The notes under the pieces are model-generated. The model worked only from the letters and a program-made list of their open reading frames with translations, made no database searches and was not told the DNA's origin. A stretch of DNA of 11,308 nt from Acinetobacter sp. Lineage in GTDB: Bacteria; Pseudomonadota; Gammaproteobacteria; Pseudomonadales; Moraxellaceae. The stretch covers positions 1-11,308 of the forward strand of contig SSHD01000138.1 in assembly GCA_008017255.1 (NCBI GenBank). Direction: 5' to 3'. The position numbers and the translations under genes are program-made. This document shows positions 1 through 6,444 of the stretch, piece by piece (position 1 is the stretch's first letter; each line of letters begins with the position of its first letter).

Positions 1-305
1 AGGTTTATCATCTCAAAGGTGGCATTTTAAAATACCTTGAGGAAACTCCTGCCGAAGAAAGCCTATGGGAAGGTGAATGTTTTGTGTTTGATGGTCGTAC
101 TGCAGTCACGCATGGCGTGGAAGAAGGCGAAAATATCAAATGTCATGCCTGTGGTTGGCCTTTAACTAAACAAGAAGCTGAATTGCCAAGTTATGAACAT
201 GGCGTGTCTTGTGTGTTTTGTATCGACAAAACCAGTGAAGCGCAAAAAGCAGGTTTTCGTATGCGCCAATCGCAAATTGCCGCAGCAAAACGTAAACGGT
301 TGTAA
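1..305 (+). CDS. trhO: tRNA uridine(34) hydroxylase (YceA/TrhO family), C-terminal end, 5' truncated by window edge
   Basis: The reading frame is open from base 3 ([12 protein letters not shown]...) to TAA at 303-305, so the window holds the last 100 codons of a longer gene. The segment [12 protein letters not shown], then [11 protein letters not shown], then a four-cysteine tail (C-H-A-C-G-W, later C-V-F-C) is characteristic of the rhodanese-like YceA/TrhO family. In E. coli this enzyme contributes to forming 5-hydroxyuridine at position 34 of certain tRNAs. The paired CxxC motifs suggest metal binding or a structural role. The catalytic cysteine of the rhodanese domain lies upstream of the window and cannot be checked. 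The protein ends in a basic tail (AAAKRKRL). The ATG at 84 is internal and is not the start. Family assignment is confident; the chemistry is from family knowledge. Confidence 0.88.
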   Translation, partial: VYHLKGGILKYLEETPAEESLWEGECFVFDGRTAVTHGVEEGENIKCHACGWPLTKQEAELPSYEHGVSCVFCIDKTSEAQKAGFRMRQSQIAAAKRKRL

Positions 306-318
306 TAATTAAAAAAAT

Positions 319-340
319 AAGGTCATCGCAAGATGACCTT
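319..340 (-). terminator. Intrinsic terminator shared by the convergent trhO and lipoprotein genes
   Basis: A perfect 9-bp stem (AAGGTCATC / GATGACCTT) closes a GCAA loop. Read on the minus strand the stem is followed by a T-rich tract (A-TTTTTTT), so it is a good terminator for the lipoprotein gene. On the plus strand the following tract is AT-rich but less uniform (ATATAAAAA), so it may terminate trhO less efficiently. Confidence 0.75.
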
Positions 341-365
341 ATATAAAAATCTATAGTTATAGTTC

Positions 366-869
366 TTATTCAGAAATTTTTGTAGCTTTTTCCATCATTG
401 GTGGCGGAACATCTTCAACCATCAACACCGTAAGCGATTTCTCACCTTTTTGAACAGCAACACCATTTGCTTCTAATGTAGCCACAACATCTTTAGGCGA
501 TAATGTATACATCGCTCCAGTTATTGGATCCACAATCAACAGACCAATTACACCACCAAAAATTAAATTCGCAACATACCAACCATTCACAGTCCCTGTG
601 ACTGCAACAGTTTGTGTTTGATAGCCTGCTTTCGAAAATTTTACTTGATAGTTTTCTGGTTTAAAAAAACCTGCACCTTTCTTTAAGGTCACCGTCGCTG
701 GTGTTTGTCCAGTATGGACTTTTTCACCACTTCTATTGGTAATTGATATATTTGCGGAATCAGGCACACTTTGGAATGACAAAGATTGTGTCGAGCCTGA
801 CATAATACTTGCGCACCCAGTAAACCCCATTGACACAGCAACAATTGAAGCTGTCAAAACTTTCTTCAT
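366..869 (-). CDS. Predicted lipoprotein with PEGA-like repeat, under a C4-like RNA leader
   Basis: The 167-aa product starts with a short basic N-terminus and hydrophobic stretch ending in G-F-T-G-C at residues 15-19, a plausible lipobox with Cys19 as the lipidated residue. It would therefore be exported and anchored in an envelope membrane. The mature start CASIMSGSTQSLSFQSVP and the following segment (roughly residues 35-85, with ANISI, G-x-TPATV-x-L and Y-x-V-x-FSKAGY) resemble PEGA-type surface-layer modules common in small bacterial lipoproteins. A hydrophobic glycine-rich segment lies near residues 98-113. The start is supported by AAGGGG 7 bases upstream. The gene is alone between two terminators. 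Its leader holds a structured RNA and a hairpin that includes part of the Shine-Dalgarno, suggesting translational control. The molecular function is not known. A phage-derived cargo gene is possible, inferred only from the leader. Confidence 0.8.
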   Translation of the reverse strand: MKKVLTASIVAVSMGFTGCASIMSGSTQSLSFQSVPDSANISITNRSGEKVHTGQTPATVTLKKGAGFFKPENYQVKFSKAGYQTQTVAVTGTVNGWYVANLIFGGVIGLLIVDPITGAMYTLSPKDVVATLEANGVAVQKGEKSLTVLMVEDVPPPMMEKATKISE

Positions 870-876
870 TATAAAA

Positions 877-904
877 CCCCTTTGGTAAAAAAAGCTCTAC
901 CAAA
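877..904 (-). promoter_or_regulatory. Shine-Dalgarno-sequestering hairpin before the lipoprotein gene (antisense target b)
   Basis: On the minus strand TTTGGTA (904-898) and TACCAAA (887-881) form a 7-bp stem with a 10-base loop. The AAA of the Shine-Dalgarno AAAGGGG (883-877) lies inside the stem and the GGGG follows it directly. The same stretch, TACCAAAGGGG, can instead pair with TTTCTTTGGTA of the upstream RNA (962-952) in eight Watson-Crick pairs plus three G-U pairs. The site can thus be closed locally or by the RNA. The pairing is seen; the regulation is inferred. Confidence 0.5.
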
Positions 905-919
905 TCACTATCAAATGAT

Positions 920-930
920 GGTGGCAGAAC
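920..930 (-). promoter_or_regulatory. Candidate antisense target a in the lipoprotein leader
   Basis: Minus-strand GTTCTGCCACC is complementary to GCGGCGGAAC (1000-991), which lies in the large loop of the C4-like RNA. There are eight contiguous pairs including one G-U, then one mismatch and one more pair. It lies just downstream of the RNA and about 50 bases upstream of the start codon, the place expected for the first of two C4 target sites. Confidence 0.45.
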
Positions 931-940
931 GAAAGAAGGT

Positions 941-1066
941 TGACAGACCGATACCAAAGAAACCGGCACGCTCGAAAGCGTCCCCCTCCCGTTCCGCCGC
1001 AGAGGGGTACGAGTGGTCAAACATTAAAAGCGAACTTCTAATGCTCTTTGGTTAAACGGTCTGTCA
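941..1066 (-). ncRNA. C4-like antisense RNA in the lipoprotein leader
   Basis: On the minus strand a closing stem of 10 bp (TGACAGACCG at 1066-1057 with CGGTCTGTCA at 950-941), then a small internal loop and 8 bp (ACCAAAGA / TCTTTGGT, 1052-1045 with 960-953), encloses three hairpins. One spans 1043-1022 with a TTCG tetraloop (nine positions, one mismatch). The second is a CCCCT/AGGGG hairpin (1007-983) whose loop carries GCGGCGGAAC. The third spans 981-968 (ACGCT-TTCG-AGCGT). Two TTCG loops favour transcription from the minus strand. Known biology: phage P1/P7 C4 RNA is cut from the leader of the transcript it controls and pairs through two segments with sites near the ribosome-binding site. 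The same two-segment complementarity is present here. The C4 name is a structural analogy that I could not test with a covariance model. The 86-codon open frame across this stretch is best regarded as spurious. Confidence 0.6.
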
Positions 1067-1097
1067 AAACCGACTGACAATGTAGGTCAGTAAATAT

Positions 1098-1125
1098 AGG
1101 ATAAGCGTGGGATTTTATTTGTCAA
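1098..1125 (-). promoter_or_regulatory. Sigma-70 promoter for the C4-like RNA and lipoprotein gene
   Basis: On the minus strand a perfect -35 TTGACA (1125-1120) is separated by 16 bases from TATCCT (1103-1098). The start would be near 1091, exactly where a small hairpin begins (ACTGAC 1091-1086 with GTCAGT 1078-1073), ahead of the C4-like fold. The -35 lies in the T-rich tail of the preceding terminator, so the two units are tightly packed. Confidence 0.6.
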
Positions 1126-1129
1126 TAAA

Positions 1130-1157
1130 AAAGCCAGTTCATTTCTAAACTGGCTTT
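1130..1157 (-). terminator. Intrinsic terminator of the UPF0149 gene
   Basis: A perfect 10-bp stem (AAAGCCAGTT / AACTGGCTTT) with an 8-base loop is followed on the minus strand by TTTTATT. It lies 56 bases after the UPF0149 stop codon and separates that unit from the C4-like RNA promoter. Confidence 0.8.
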
Positions 1158-1213
1158 GCGGTTACAGCATTATATTTCATTTAGCACATTCTATTTATGC
1201 ACATAGCGGCACA

Positions 1214-1738
1214 TCACGCTGGCGTGTGGTACATAAGATAAAGCTCGTTTAAATTCTCTGGAATTTCTTCCGCCAATTCATCCATGAGTTGACCATTGCG
1301 ACGGAAAGACTCCATTTGTGGATCTTCTTCGTCTATACCACTAAACACCATCATCGGCAAAGTCAAATCAATCAACTGCTCTTCACACTCAGGTGTAAAC
1401 CACGCATCTTCATTTAAGAACATGGCATCGACAAAACCGACACTCCAATCGCCTAGACTAGACTCAACATCGGCTTCTTCAATTTCAAATGGAAACGCAA
1501 TACCATTTTCATTGGCTAAGTCTTGGCGAATGCTTTCCAACCAAAGCTTGATTTGCTCAATGATTTCCTTTGGAGCTTTGTTCTGATTGCTCTCAAATAA
1601 CTCGTCCAACCAGCGGTCAAATGCTGGGCCAACTGCGAGCGCACATAAAAAGCCATGAGTCGCCGCAAAATCTAGACCGTATTCGTTCTGATCACCATCG
1701 AGAAAATTACTTAACTCATCTAAATTTAAAGTACTCAT
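1214..1738 (-). CDS. UPF0149 (YgfB/YecA-like) family protein
   Basis: The 174-aa acidic protein matches the UPF0149 fold by pattern. It has an N-terminal LDELSNFLDG, then HGFLCALAVGP (residues about 29-39), WLESIRQDLAN, the central LGDWSVGFVDAM (about 95-106), and a C-terminal PENLNELYLMYH. YgfB and YecA share this domain. There is no C-terminal cysteine-rich SEC-C metal-binding tail, so it is the short YgfB-like form. In E. coli ygfB heads the pepP-ubiH operon, and in Pseudomonas aeruginosa YgfB has been linked to control of beta-lactam resistance genes. Neither context is visible here, because a terminator follows at once. Only a weak ribosome-binding site (GGATAAG) precedes the ATG. Cytoplasmic location is likely; the biochemical role is unknown. 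Confidence 0.85.
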   Translation of the reverse strand: MSTLNLDELSNFLDGDQNEYGLDFAATHGFLCALAVGPAFDRWLDELFESNQNKAPKEIIEQIKLWLESIRQDLANENGIAFPFEIEEADVESSLGDWSVGFVDAMFLNEDAWFTPECEEQLIDLTLPMMVFSGIDEEDPQMESFRRNGQLMDELAEEIPENLNELYLMYHTPA

Positions 1739-1809
1739 GTCTTATCCAAATTTTTAAATATACCAGTCACAGCATAGCATTTTCGCATCCAAAATCTCAG
1801 CAAATTTGC

Positions 1810-2016
1810 TTAGTCTTCATCACCCAAATCATCGTCGTCAAAATCGTAATCGAAATCTTTTAATTCTCGCTCTAAACGGCGCTGCGCCAATAAATCATCA
1901 ATCAAACGGCGCTTTTCTAATGATTCTTTGGCAGTGATTTTGGCGGATGAGTCTTCAAAACTCACGTCATCTTCAGCAAAGTTATCATCATCTAATTCAA
2001 AATCTGTAGAAGACAC
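1810..2016 (-). CDS. Small acidic PA3496-like protein
   Basis: A 68-aa product consists of two Asp/Glu-rich stretches (about residues 5-22 and 54-68) around a basic helix, KRRLIDDLLAQRRLERELKDF (about 35-55). This layout matches the PA3496 family of small proteins, sometimes labelled 'putative envelope integrity protein' on thin evidence. The start is GTG at 2016, chosen because GAGG lies 8 bases upstream and no in-frame ATG follows. There is no signal peptide or membrane segment, so cytoplasmic placement is more natural than an envelope one. It lies 71 bases upstream of the UPF0149 gene on the same strand with no terminator between, so co-transcription is likely. A 12-bp palindrome, AGCAAATTTGCT, covers its last codons. 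Function unknown. Confidence 0.72.
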   Translation of the reverse strand: MSSTDFELDDDNFAEDDVSFEDSSAKITAKESLEKRRLIDDLLAQRRLERELKDFDYDFDDDDLGDED

Positions 2017-2059
2017 TCAAACTACCTCATTCTGAAAAAATATAATTGGGTCTAGCCGC

Positions 2060-2088
2060 TATTTATCTGTGTTCCAGAATCTTGTCAA
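2060..2088 (-). promoter_or_regulatory. Candidate promoter of the PA3496-like/UPF0149 unit
   Basis: Minus strand: perfect -35 TTGACA (2088-2083), 17 bases, then a poor -10 TAAATA (2065-2060; only three matches to TATAAT). The leader would be about 40 bases. The -35 is convincing; the -10 is not. Confidence 0.4.
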
Positions 2089-2312
2089 GTTTTATCGGTA
2101 TTTTTTGCAAAAAATACTGATTTTGCACTTTTTTTCAGCACATTTTTTGTGTATTTATAGTCTAAGACGATTTCAAATAAAATAATTCATTTTCAGAATT
2201 GAGTGCTTGAAAAAAAATGACTCGCCCCAATAATCAACAGACTGATATGAAATCAAACAGATTTTTTTATTTAAGCTCGATTAAGCAAAGCCAAAACATT
2301 CGTCGTGAATTG

Positions 2313-2321
2313 TGCTATCAT
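2313..2321 (+). promoter_or_regulatory. Extended -10 promoter element upstream of rpoD
   Basis: TGC-TATCAT forms an extended -10 (TGnTATnAT) with no recognisable -35 17 bases upstream (AAAACA), as expected when the TG motif compensates. A start near 2328 gives a leader of about 40 bases. The ribosome-binding site is weak (AGAGTAAG). Confidence 0.5.
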
Positions 2322-2368
2322 GCACGGTTTTTCACCCTGCCACAGATTCAACCAAAGAGTAAGCAAAG

Positions 2369-4270
2369 ATGAGCGATATACATTCCCCTACTTCGCAAGT
2401 AGCGGCTCTGATTAGCCGAGGCAAAGAACAAGGTTATTTAACTTTCGCTGAGGTTAACGATCATCTCCCAGACTCAATTACCGAAAGTGAGCAAATTGAA
2501 GACATTATTCAAATGCTTCAAGATGTCGGGATTCCGGTGCATGAACGTGCGCCTGAAACAGATGACACCATGTTTGGTGAGTCGACTGAAGCTGCGGATG
2601 AAGTTGCAGAAGAGGAAGCTGCTGCGGTATTGGCATCGGTTGAAAGCGAACCGGGTCGTACCACCGATCCTGTGCGTATGTATATGCGTGAAATGGGTAC
2701 GGTTGAACTGCTGACTCGTGAAGGCGAAATTAACATTGCCAAACGCATTGAAGAAGGTATTCGTGACGTATTGCACGCCATTGCTTACTGGCCAAATGCA
2801 GTAGAAGTAGTATTACAAGAATATAGCGAAACGCTACAACCTACCGATCCGAAAGAATTACCAAAACGTCGTTTGGCAGATGTACTTTCAGGTTATTTAG
2901 ACCCAGAAAGTGATGAAGATATTCCTGAAGTTTTAGAAGAAGCTGAGCTTGAGTCAGAAACTGAAGGCACTGCTGCTGCAACCAAAGCTAAAATTGATGA
3001 AGATGAAGATGAAGAAGCTGAAGGCGATGATAGCGAAAGTGAAGGTGAGTCTGGCCCAGACCCTGAAATCGCAAAAATACGTTTTACCGAATTAGAAACG
3101 GCTTGGAACGACACCAAAGCCATCATTGCCAAACATGGTCGTAATAGCGAGCAAGCCAATATTGCGCTTGAAGCCTTAGCGACTGTGTTTATGATGTTTA
3201 AATTTACCCCACGTTTATTTGACATTATTTCAGAAATGATTCGTGGTACACATGACCAAATTCGCGCCAGTGAACGTGAAATCATGCGTTATGCGGTACG
3301 TCGTGGTCGTATGGATCGCAATGTGTTCCGTACCACATTTCCCGATCAAGAATCGAACCCAGCATGGTTAGATGAGCAGATTGCCCAAGCACCTGCCGAA
3401 ACCAAAGCACACTTAGAAAAAGTTCGTCCCGATATTATGGCATTCCAACAAAAGATTGCCGACATTGAAAAAGAACTTGAGCTAAGCGTAAAAGATATTA
3501 AAGACATTTCTAAACGCATGACGGTGGGCGAAGCCAAAGCACGCCGTGCCAAAAAAGAAATGGTCGAAGCCAACTTACGTTTGGTCATCTCGATTGCGAA
3601 AAAATATACCAACCGTGGTTTGCAATTCCTCGACTTGATTCAAGAAGGTAACATCGGCTTAATGAAAGCGGTGGATAAATTTGAATACCGTCGTGGTTAT
3701 AAGTTCTCAACCTATGCAACATGGTGGATTCGTCAGGCGATTACCCGTTCAATTGCCGACCAAGCACGTACTATTCGTATTCCAGTCCATATGATTGAAA
3801 CCATTAACAAAATTAATCGTGTTTCACGTCAGTTGCTACAAGAAATGGGCCGTGAGCCAACGCCTGAAGAATTAGGCGAACGCTTAGAAATGGACGAAGT
3901 GAAAGTGCGTAAAGTGCTTAAAATCGCCAAAGAGCCCATTTCAATGGAAACGCCAATTGGTGATGACGAAGACTCGCACTTGGGTGACTTTATTGAAGAT
4001 GGCAACATCACCTCTCCAATTGATGCTGCAACTTCAGAAGGCTTAAAAGAAGCGACCCGTGAAGTGTTGGAAAACTTAACTGAACGTGAAGCTAAAGTAT
4101 TGAAAATGCGTTTTGGTATTGACATGCCAACTGACCATACTTTGGAAGAAGTCGGCAAACAGTTTGATGTGACTCGTGAACGTATTCGTCAGATTGAAGC
4201 CAAAGCCTTACGTAAACTACGCCATCCATCGCGTTCTGAACACTTACGTTCATTCTTGGAAAATGACTAA
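2369..4270 (+). CDS. rpoD: RNA polymerase primary sigma factor RpoD (sigma-70)
   Basis: The 633-aa protein has all primary sigma regions. Region 1.1 covers about residues 1-80 and region 1.2 about 97-130 ([21 protein letters not shown]). The non-conserved insert runs about 131-370 and includes a very acidic stretch at 206-232 ([18 protein letters not shown]). Region 2 is about 385-460, with [29 protein letters not shown] and the -10-reading [13 protein letters not shown]. Region 3 is about 465-540, and region 4 about 570-633 with the -35-binding helix-turn-helix [20 protein letters not shown]. It directs core polymerase to housekeeping promoters. It is slightly longer than the 613-aa E. coli protein. 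In E. coli rpoD lies in the rpsU-dnaG-rpoD operon; here it has a private upstream region and a divergent unrelated neighbour. The ATG at 2369 gives the expected MSD... start. The assignment is certain. Confidence 0.99.
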   Translation: MSDIHSPTSQVAALISRGKEQGYLTFAEVNDHLPDSITESEQIEDIIQMLQDVGIPVHERAPETDDTMFGESTEAADEVAEEEAAAVLASVESEPGRTTDPVRMYMREMGTVELLTREGEINIAKRIEEGIRDVLHAIAYWPNAVEVVLQEYSETLQPTDPKELPKRRLADVLSGYLDPESDEDIPEVLEEAELESETEGTAAATKAKIDEDEDEEAEGDDSESEGESGPDPEIAKIRFTELETAWNDTKAIIAKHGRNSEQANIALEALATVFMMFKFTPRLFDIISEMIRGTHDQIRASEREIMRYAVRRGRMDRNVFRTTFPDQESNPAWLDEQIAQAPAETKAHLEKVRPDIMAFQQKIADIEKELELSVKDIKDISKRMTVGEAKARRAKKEMVEANLRLVISIAKKYTNRGLQFLDLIQEGNIGLMKAVDKFEYRRGYKFSTYATWWIRQAITRSIADQARTIRIPVHMIETINKINRVSRQLLQEMGREPTPEELGERLEMDEVKVRKVLKIAKEPISMETPIGDDEDSHLGDFIEDGNITSPIDAATSEGLKEATREVLENLTEREAKVLKMRFGIDMPTDHTLEEVGKQFDVTRERIRQIEAKALRKLRHPSRSEHLRSFLEND

Positions 4271-4355
4271 AAATTTCCTTGCAAAGCTATAACGCCGCTC
4301 AGCTTTATAAAAAGGACTGAGTTTCACAATTCAAAACTGTGAAATGCCACGTAGC

Positions 4356-4394
4356 AAAATCCCCCTTTGAAAAAAGGGGGATTAGCGGGATTTT
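4356..4394. repeat. Palindromic hairpin repeat, copy 1 (between rpoD and the ybeD-like gene)
   Basis: A perfect 11-bp stem (AATCCCCCTTT / AAAGGGGGATT, 4358-4383) closes a GAAA tetraloop. A second, overlapping outer inverted repeat AAAATCCC (4356-4363) / GGGATTTT (4387-4394) gives an alternative fold. A related element lies at 4855-4894 in the same orientation. It looks like a REP-type dispersed repeat. It is not followed by a T run, so it is not a classical terminator, though it could stabilise the rpoD 3' end. Confidence 0.65.
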
Positions 4395-4401
4395 CAACAA
4401 T

Positions 4402-4419
4402 GCCTGCGCTCATGCAGGC
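4402..4419 (+). other. Small hairpin in the leader of the ybeD-like gene
   Basis: GCCTGC / GCAGGC (6 bp) with a GCTCAT loop is followed by only TTT. It could be a weak rpoD terminator or part of the next gene's leader, which begins 23 bases later. Other weak hairpins precede it (TTTCACA / TGTGAAA at 4322-4344). None is a clear terminator, so some read-through from rpoD is plausible. Confidence 0.3.
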
Positions 4420-4441
4420 GTTTCAAATTAAGAGGTTGCTC

Positions 4442-4729
4442 ATGTTAGACCGCACTCCTTCTCGTGAACTGCAAGAACATCTTTGGGTTTTCCCAATGGA
4501 TTATCCAATCAAATTGATTGGCGATGCGGGCGATGAGCTACGCGTGGCAGTGGTAGCAATTTTGCACAAACATTTTCCAGAATTTAATGCCAACAGCTTA
4601 AAAGTTCAGCCTTCGCGCACTGGAAAATATCATTCCATTACCGCGCAATTACGCTTTGAAGAATTGGAACAAGTGCATGCGTTGTATGCCGACCTTGCCG
4701 CCTGCCCTTTAATTAAGACAGCGCTTTAA
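4442..4729 (+). CDS. ybeD: YbeD/DUF493 (UPF0250) family protein
   Basis: The 95-aa product, MLDRTPSRELQEHLWVFPM..., has the YbeD layout. A short N-terminal part precedes an ACT-like alpha-beta domain with FP-MDYPIKLIGDAG (about 17-30), HKHFPEF near 42-48, SRTGKYHSITAQLRF (about 58-72) and a final helix with LYADLAACPLIKTAL. I chose the ATG at 4442 because AGAGG lies 6 bases upstream. The longer open frame from 4367 would translate straight through the palindromic repeat and is rejected. In E. coli ybeD lies between dacA and lipB, and the closeness to lipB is kept here, consistent with a link to lipoylation. The biochemical function is not established. A terminator follows after 7 bases, so it is probably a separate transcript. 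Confidence 0.87.
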   Translation: MLDRTPSRELQEHLWVFPMDYPIKLIGDAGDELRVAVVAILHKHFPEFNANSLKVQPSRTGKYHSITAQLRFEELEQVHALYADLAACPLIKTAL

Positions 4730-4736
4730 AACGTGT

Positions 4737-4772
4737 AAAATCTAAAATACGCTAGGTATTGTAGATTTTTTT
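4737..4772 (+). terminator. Intrinsic terminator of the ybeD-like gene
   Basis: AAAATCTA-A-AATAC / GTATT-G-TAGATTTT forms a long stem with a single A-G mismatch and a GCTAG loop, directly followed by a T run. It begins 7 bases after the stop codon. Confidence 0.8.
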
Positions 4773-4822
4773 AACAGCGCTCACTATAACGATGTCACAC
4801 TATTCATTCGCCATAAAATAAT

Positions 4823-4837
4823 TTACTTTCAAAGTAA
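4823..4837. promoter_or_regulatory. Short palindrome upstream of the exported-protein gene
   Basis: TTACTTT-C-AAAGTAA has perfect 7-base arms around one central base, the shape of a dimeric regulator's operator. No clear promoter can be placed on it, so an operator role is only a guess. Confidence 0.25.
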
Positions 4838-4854
4838 TAAACATTAAATCTCTT

Positions 4855-4894
4855 GCCCCCTATAGTTCCGCCTTGAAAAGGGGGGATGAGGGGC
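4855..4894. repeat. Palindromic hairpin repeat, copy 2 (degenerate)
   Basis: GCCCCCT...CCTTGAAAAGGGGGGATGAGGGGC shares the CCTTTGAAAA-GGGGGATnAG core with copy 1 at 4356-4394, in the same orientation, and has outer arms GCCCC/GGGGC. Its left arm is interrupted by TATAGTTCCG. A short hairpin (CCGC-AAGA-GCGG, 4901-4912) follows. The two copies bracket the ybeD-like gene. Confidence 0.5.
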
Positions 4895-4967
4895 ATGGCT
4901 CCGCAAGAGCGGTTGTATTCATTTTTGCACGTGATTTATTTTCTGATTTATATATTGGTGAATTGCC

Positions 4968-5720
4968 ATGAAAAAACCACAGCTTTTGCTCATTGCACTC
5001 GGCATTTTCAGCACCAGTTTAACTACGGCAAAAACGGCCAGTTTCACTTGGCAAGATGAATTGTGCGAATTTAAAGGGCAATATAACAATCAAAAATATA
5101 GCGAACAGCAGCTCAAAGACACCCTCAGCATGCTGCAACTACGGCATGGCGTGCAACTACATAGTCATTCCTACGCCTTTCAACCACAGGACATTGCCAA
5201 AATACATCTACCTGCCATTCATCAAGAATATCGACAGCAAAAACAATACCTACTTGGTTTACAGCCTGTTGCATTGCCCGAATTTCAACAACTCAAAAAA
5301 CATTTGCTGCAAAATTTAGAACGAGAGCATAAACATCATTACCTGACTGCGGTTGCCTTTTCTGCACCGCAAAAACTATTGATACCCGACTACAATCAAC
5401 AATGCCTGGACATCGCCAAAGCATTAAATGCTAAAAATACAGCCAGCCTAATCAAAAATGCCCAACGGTCTGCACATAGAGAAAACCAACGAGAGTTAAA
5501 ACTTGGCAATGACCCGAAATTTATCGCTCAACGTGACCAAGAGTTTCAGTCCAAACTAAAAACAGCGGATGCCGTGCAACATGCTAAAATTCAACTCATT
5601 CGTGAATGGACGAATTGCGCCAATCCGTATGCAGCAGACGCTGAGAGTGCGCCCTTAGAGCAAATATTTCGTAGCAAAGTTTTTCTGAAAGTTAAGGAAG
5701 TTTATTGTGATGAACCCTAA
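4968..5720 (+). CDS. Exported protein of unknown function overlapping lipB
   Basis: The 250-aa product starts with a Sec-type signal peptide: MKKPQ, a hydrophobic core [13 protein letters not shown], then TTAKTA-SF with a likely cleavage near residue 22-25. The mature part is hydrophilic and rich in Gln, Lys and His (for example EREHKHHYL), with four cysteines (DELCEF, NQQCLD, WTNCAN, VYCDEP) that could form disulfides in the periplasm. I recognise no domain. The start has only a weak ribosome-binding site (GGTGA). The 3' end overlaps the lipB start by 11 bases and carries lipB's ribosome-binding site, so the two are probably translated from one message. The long open frame, signal peptide and overlap support a real gene. 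It is not part of the known lipoylation pathway, and the pairing may be purely positional. Confidence 0.75.
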   Translation: MKKPQLLLIALGIFSTSLTTAKTASFTWQDELCEFKGQYNNQKYSEQQLKDTLSMLQLRHGVQLHSHSYAFQPQDIAKIHLPAIHQEYRQQKQYLLGLQPVALPEFQQLKKHLLQNLEREHKHHYLTAVAFSAPQKLLIPDYNQQCLDIAKALNAKNTASLIKNAQRSAHRENQRELKLGNDPKFIAQRDQEFQSKLKTADAVQHAKIQLIREWTNCANPYAADAESAPLEQIFRSKVFLKVKEVYCDEP

Positions 5721-6363
5721 TAAACCCAGCTTAATTATTCGGCAATTTAAAGACTTACAAGATTACACCGCCCGTTTTGAAGCAATGAAACAATTTACCG
5801 CTAACCGTAATGAAAACACGCCTGACGAAGTGTGGTTATTGCAACATCACGATGTATTAACCCAAGGGCAAGCTGGTAAAGCAGAACACATCCTCATGCC
5901 TAGTGCGCTGCCGATCGTGCAAACCGACCGTGGCGGACAAGTCACTTGGCATGGTCAGGGGCAACTGGTGGCGTATTTCCTGTTCGATTTAAACCGCTTG
6001 AAATGGCATGTGCGCAGTTTGGTCAGTTTTACAGAACAATTCATGATCGACCTGCTGCAACACTACAACATTAGCGCATACGCCAAACCCGATGCACCGG
6101 GTGTATATGTCGACGGTCGTAAAATTGGTTCGCTGGGTTTTAAAATACGCCGTGGTCGAAGTTATCACGGTTTAGCACTCAATATTGATTGTGATTTAAC
6201 TGGTTTTCAAAGCATTAACCCGTGTGGCTATGTCGGTTTAGAAATGGTACGTGTGCAAGACTTAGTCGCCAATTATCCACGTTTTGAACAACTATGTAAT
6301 GATATTATTCACTATTTACAACAAGCGCATTTGTTTAATGAGCTGGTCGTTAAAACTGAATAA
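5710..6363 (+). CDS. lipB: Octanoyl-[acyl-carrier-protein]:protein N-octanoyltransferase LipB
   Basis: The 217-aa enzyme moves octanoyl groups from acyl carrier protein to the lipoyl domains of pyruvate and 2-oxoglutarate dehydrogenases and the glycine cleavage H protein, the first step of lipoate assembly in the cytoplasm. Family signatures are present: [14 protein letters not shown] (41-54), the [12 protein letters not shown] loop (74-85), [19 protein letters not shown] with the catalytic-site Lys138, H153 in SYHGLALN, and INPCGY with the nucleophile Cys172. The length is typical. I chose the ATG at 5710 with AAGGAAG 9 bases upstream. The adjacent GTG at 5707 would add one residue and cannot be excluded. 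lipA, often directly downstream, is not in the window, so lipoyl synthase must be encoded elsewhere. Confidence 0.96.
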   Translation: MNPNKPSLIIRQFKDLQDYTARFEAMKQFTANRNENTPDEVWLLQHHDVLTQGQAGKAEHILMPSALPIVQTDRGGQVTWHGQGQLVAYFLFDLNRLKWHVRSLVSFTEQFMIDLLQHYNISAYAKPDAPGVYVDGRKIGSLGFKIRRGRSYHGLALNIDCDLTGFQSINPCGYVGLEMVRVQDLVANYPRFEQLCNDIIHYLQQAHLFNELVVKTE

Positions 6364-6388
6364 AGTACTTTCAAATTTCAACAAAATA

Positions 6389-6410
6389 ATTTAGAGTAAT
6401 TGCTCTAAAT
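6389..6410 (+). terminator. Weak hairpin after lipB
   Basis: ATTTAGAG / CTCTAAAT is a perfect 8-bp, AT-rich stem with a TAATTG loop, starting 25 bases after the lipB stop. No T run follows, so termination would be inefficient. It is reported because it is the only candidate before the next gene. Confidence 0.35.
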
Positions 6411-6444
6411 ATAGCTTTGCATCATTTTAATAAGGGATACGCTC

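Larger units (their letters stand above)
2017..2368. other. Divergent intergenic region between the PA3496-like gene and rpoD
   Basis: This 352-base gap holds outward promoters for both flanking genes and, in between (about 2095-2250), a strongly AT-rich stretch with A and T runs and a 14-bp palindrome TTTTTTGCAAAAAA (2101-2114). Such tracts are typical of bent, nucleoid-protein-bound promoter DNA, which is an inference. I see no open frame with a ribosome-binding site and no RNA gene. The long rpoD leader side may contain additional promoters that I cannot rank by eye. Confidence 0.5.

Noticed and set aside
760..1020. 86-codon minus-strand open frame upstream of the lipoprotein gene
   Set aside because: It overlaps both the lipoprotein start and the structured RNA, has no ribosome-binding site and an unlikely composition; RNA structure explains the region better.
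2893..3285. 130-codon minus-strand open frame inside rpoD
   Set aside because: It is serine-rich and antisense to the acidic insert of rpoD, a typical shadow of GAA/GAT-rich coding DNA.
4367..4441. Longer N-terminus for the ybeD-like protein
   Set aside because: It would begin inside the palindromic repeat; the ATG at 4442 has a good AGAGG site and gives the usual family length.
4925..4954. Promoter TTGCAC-18-TATATA before the exported-protein gene
   Set aside because: It would start transcription at about 4961, only 7 bases before the ATG and past the only possible ribosome-binding site.
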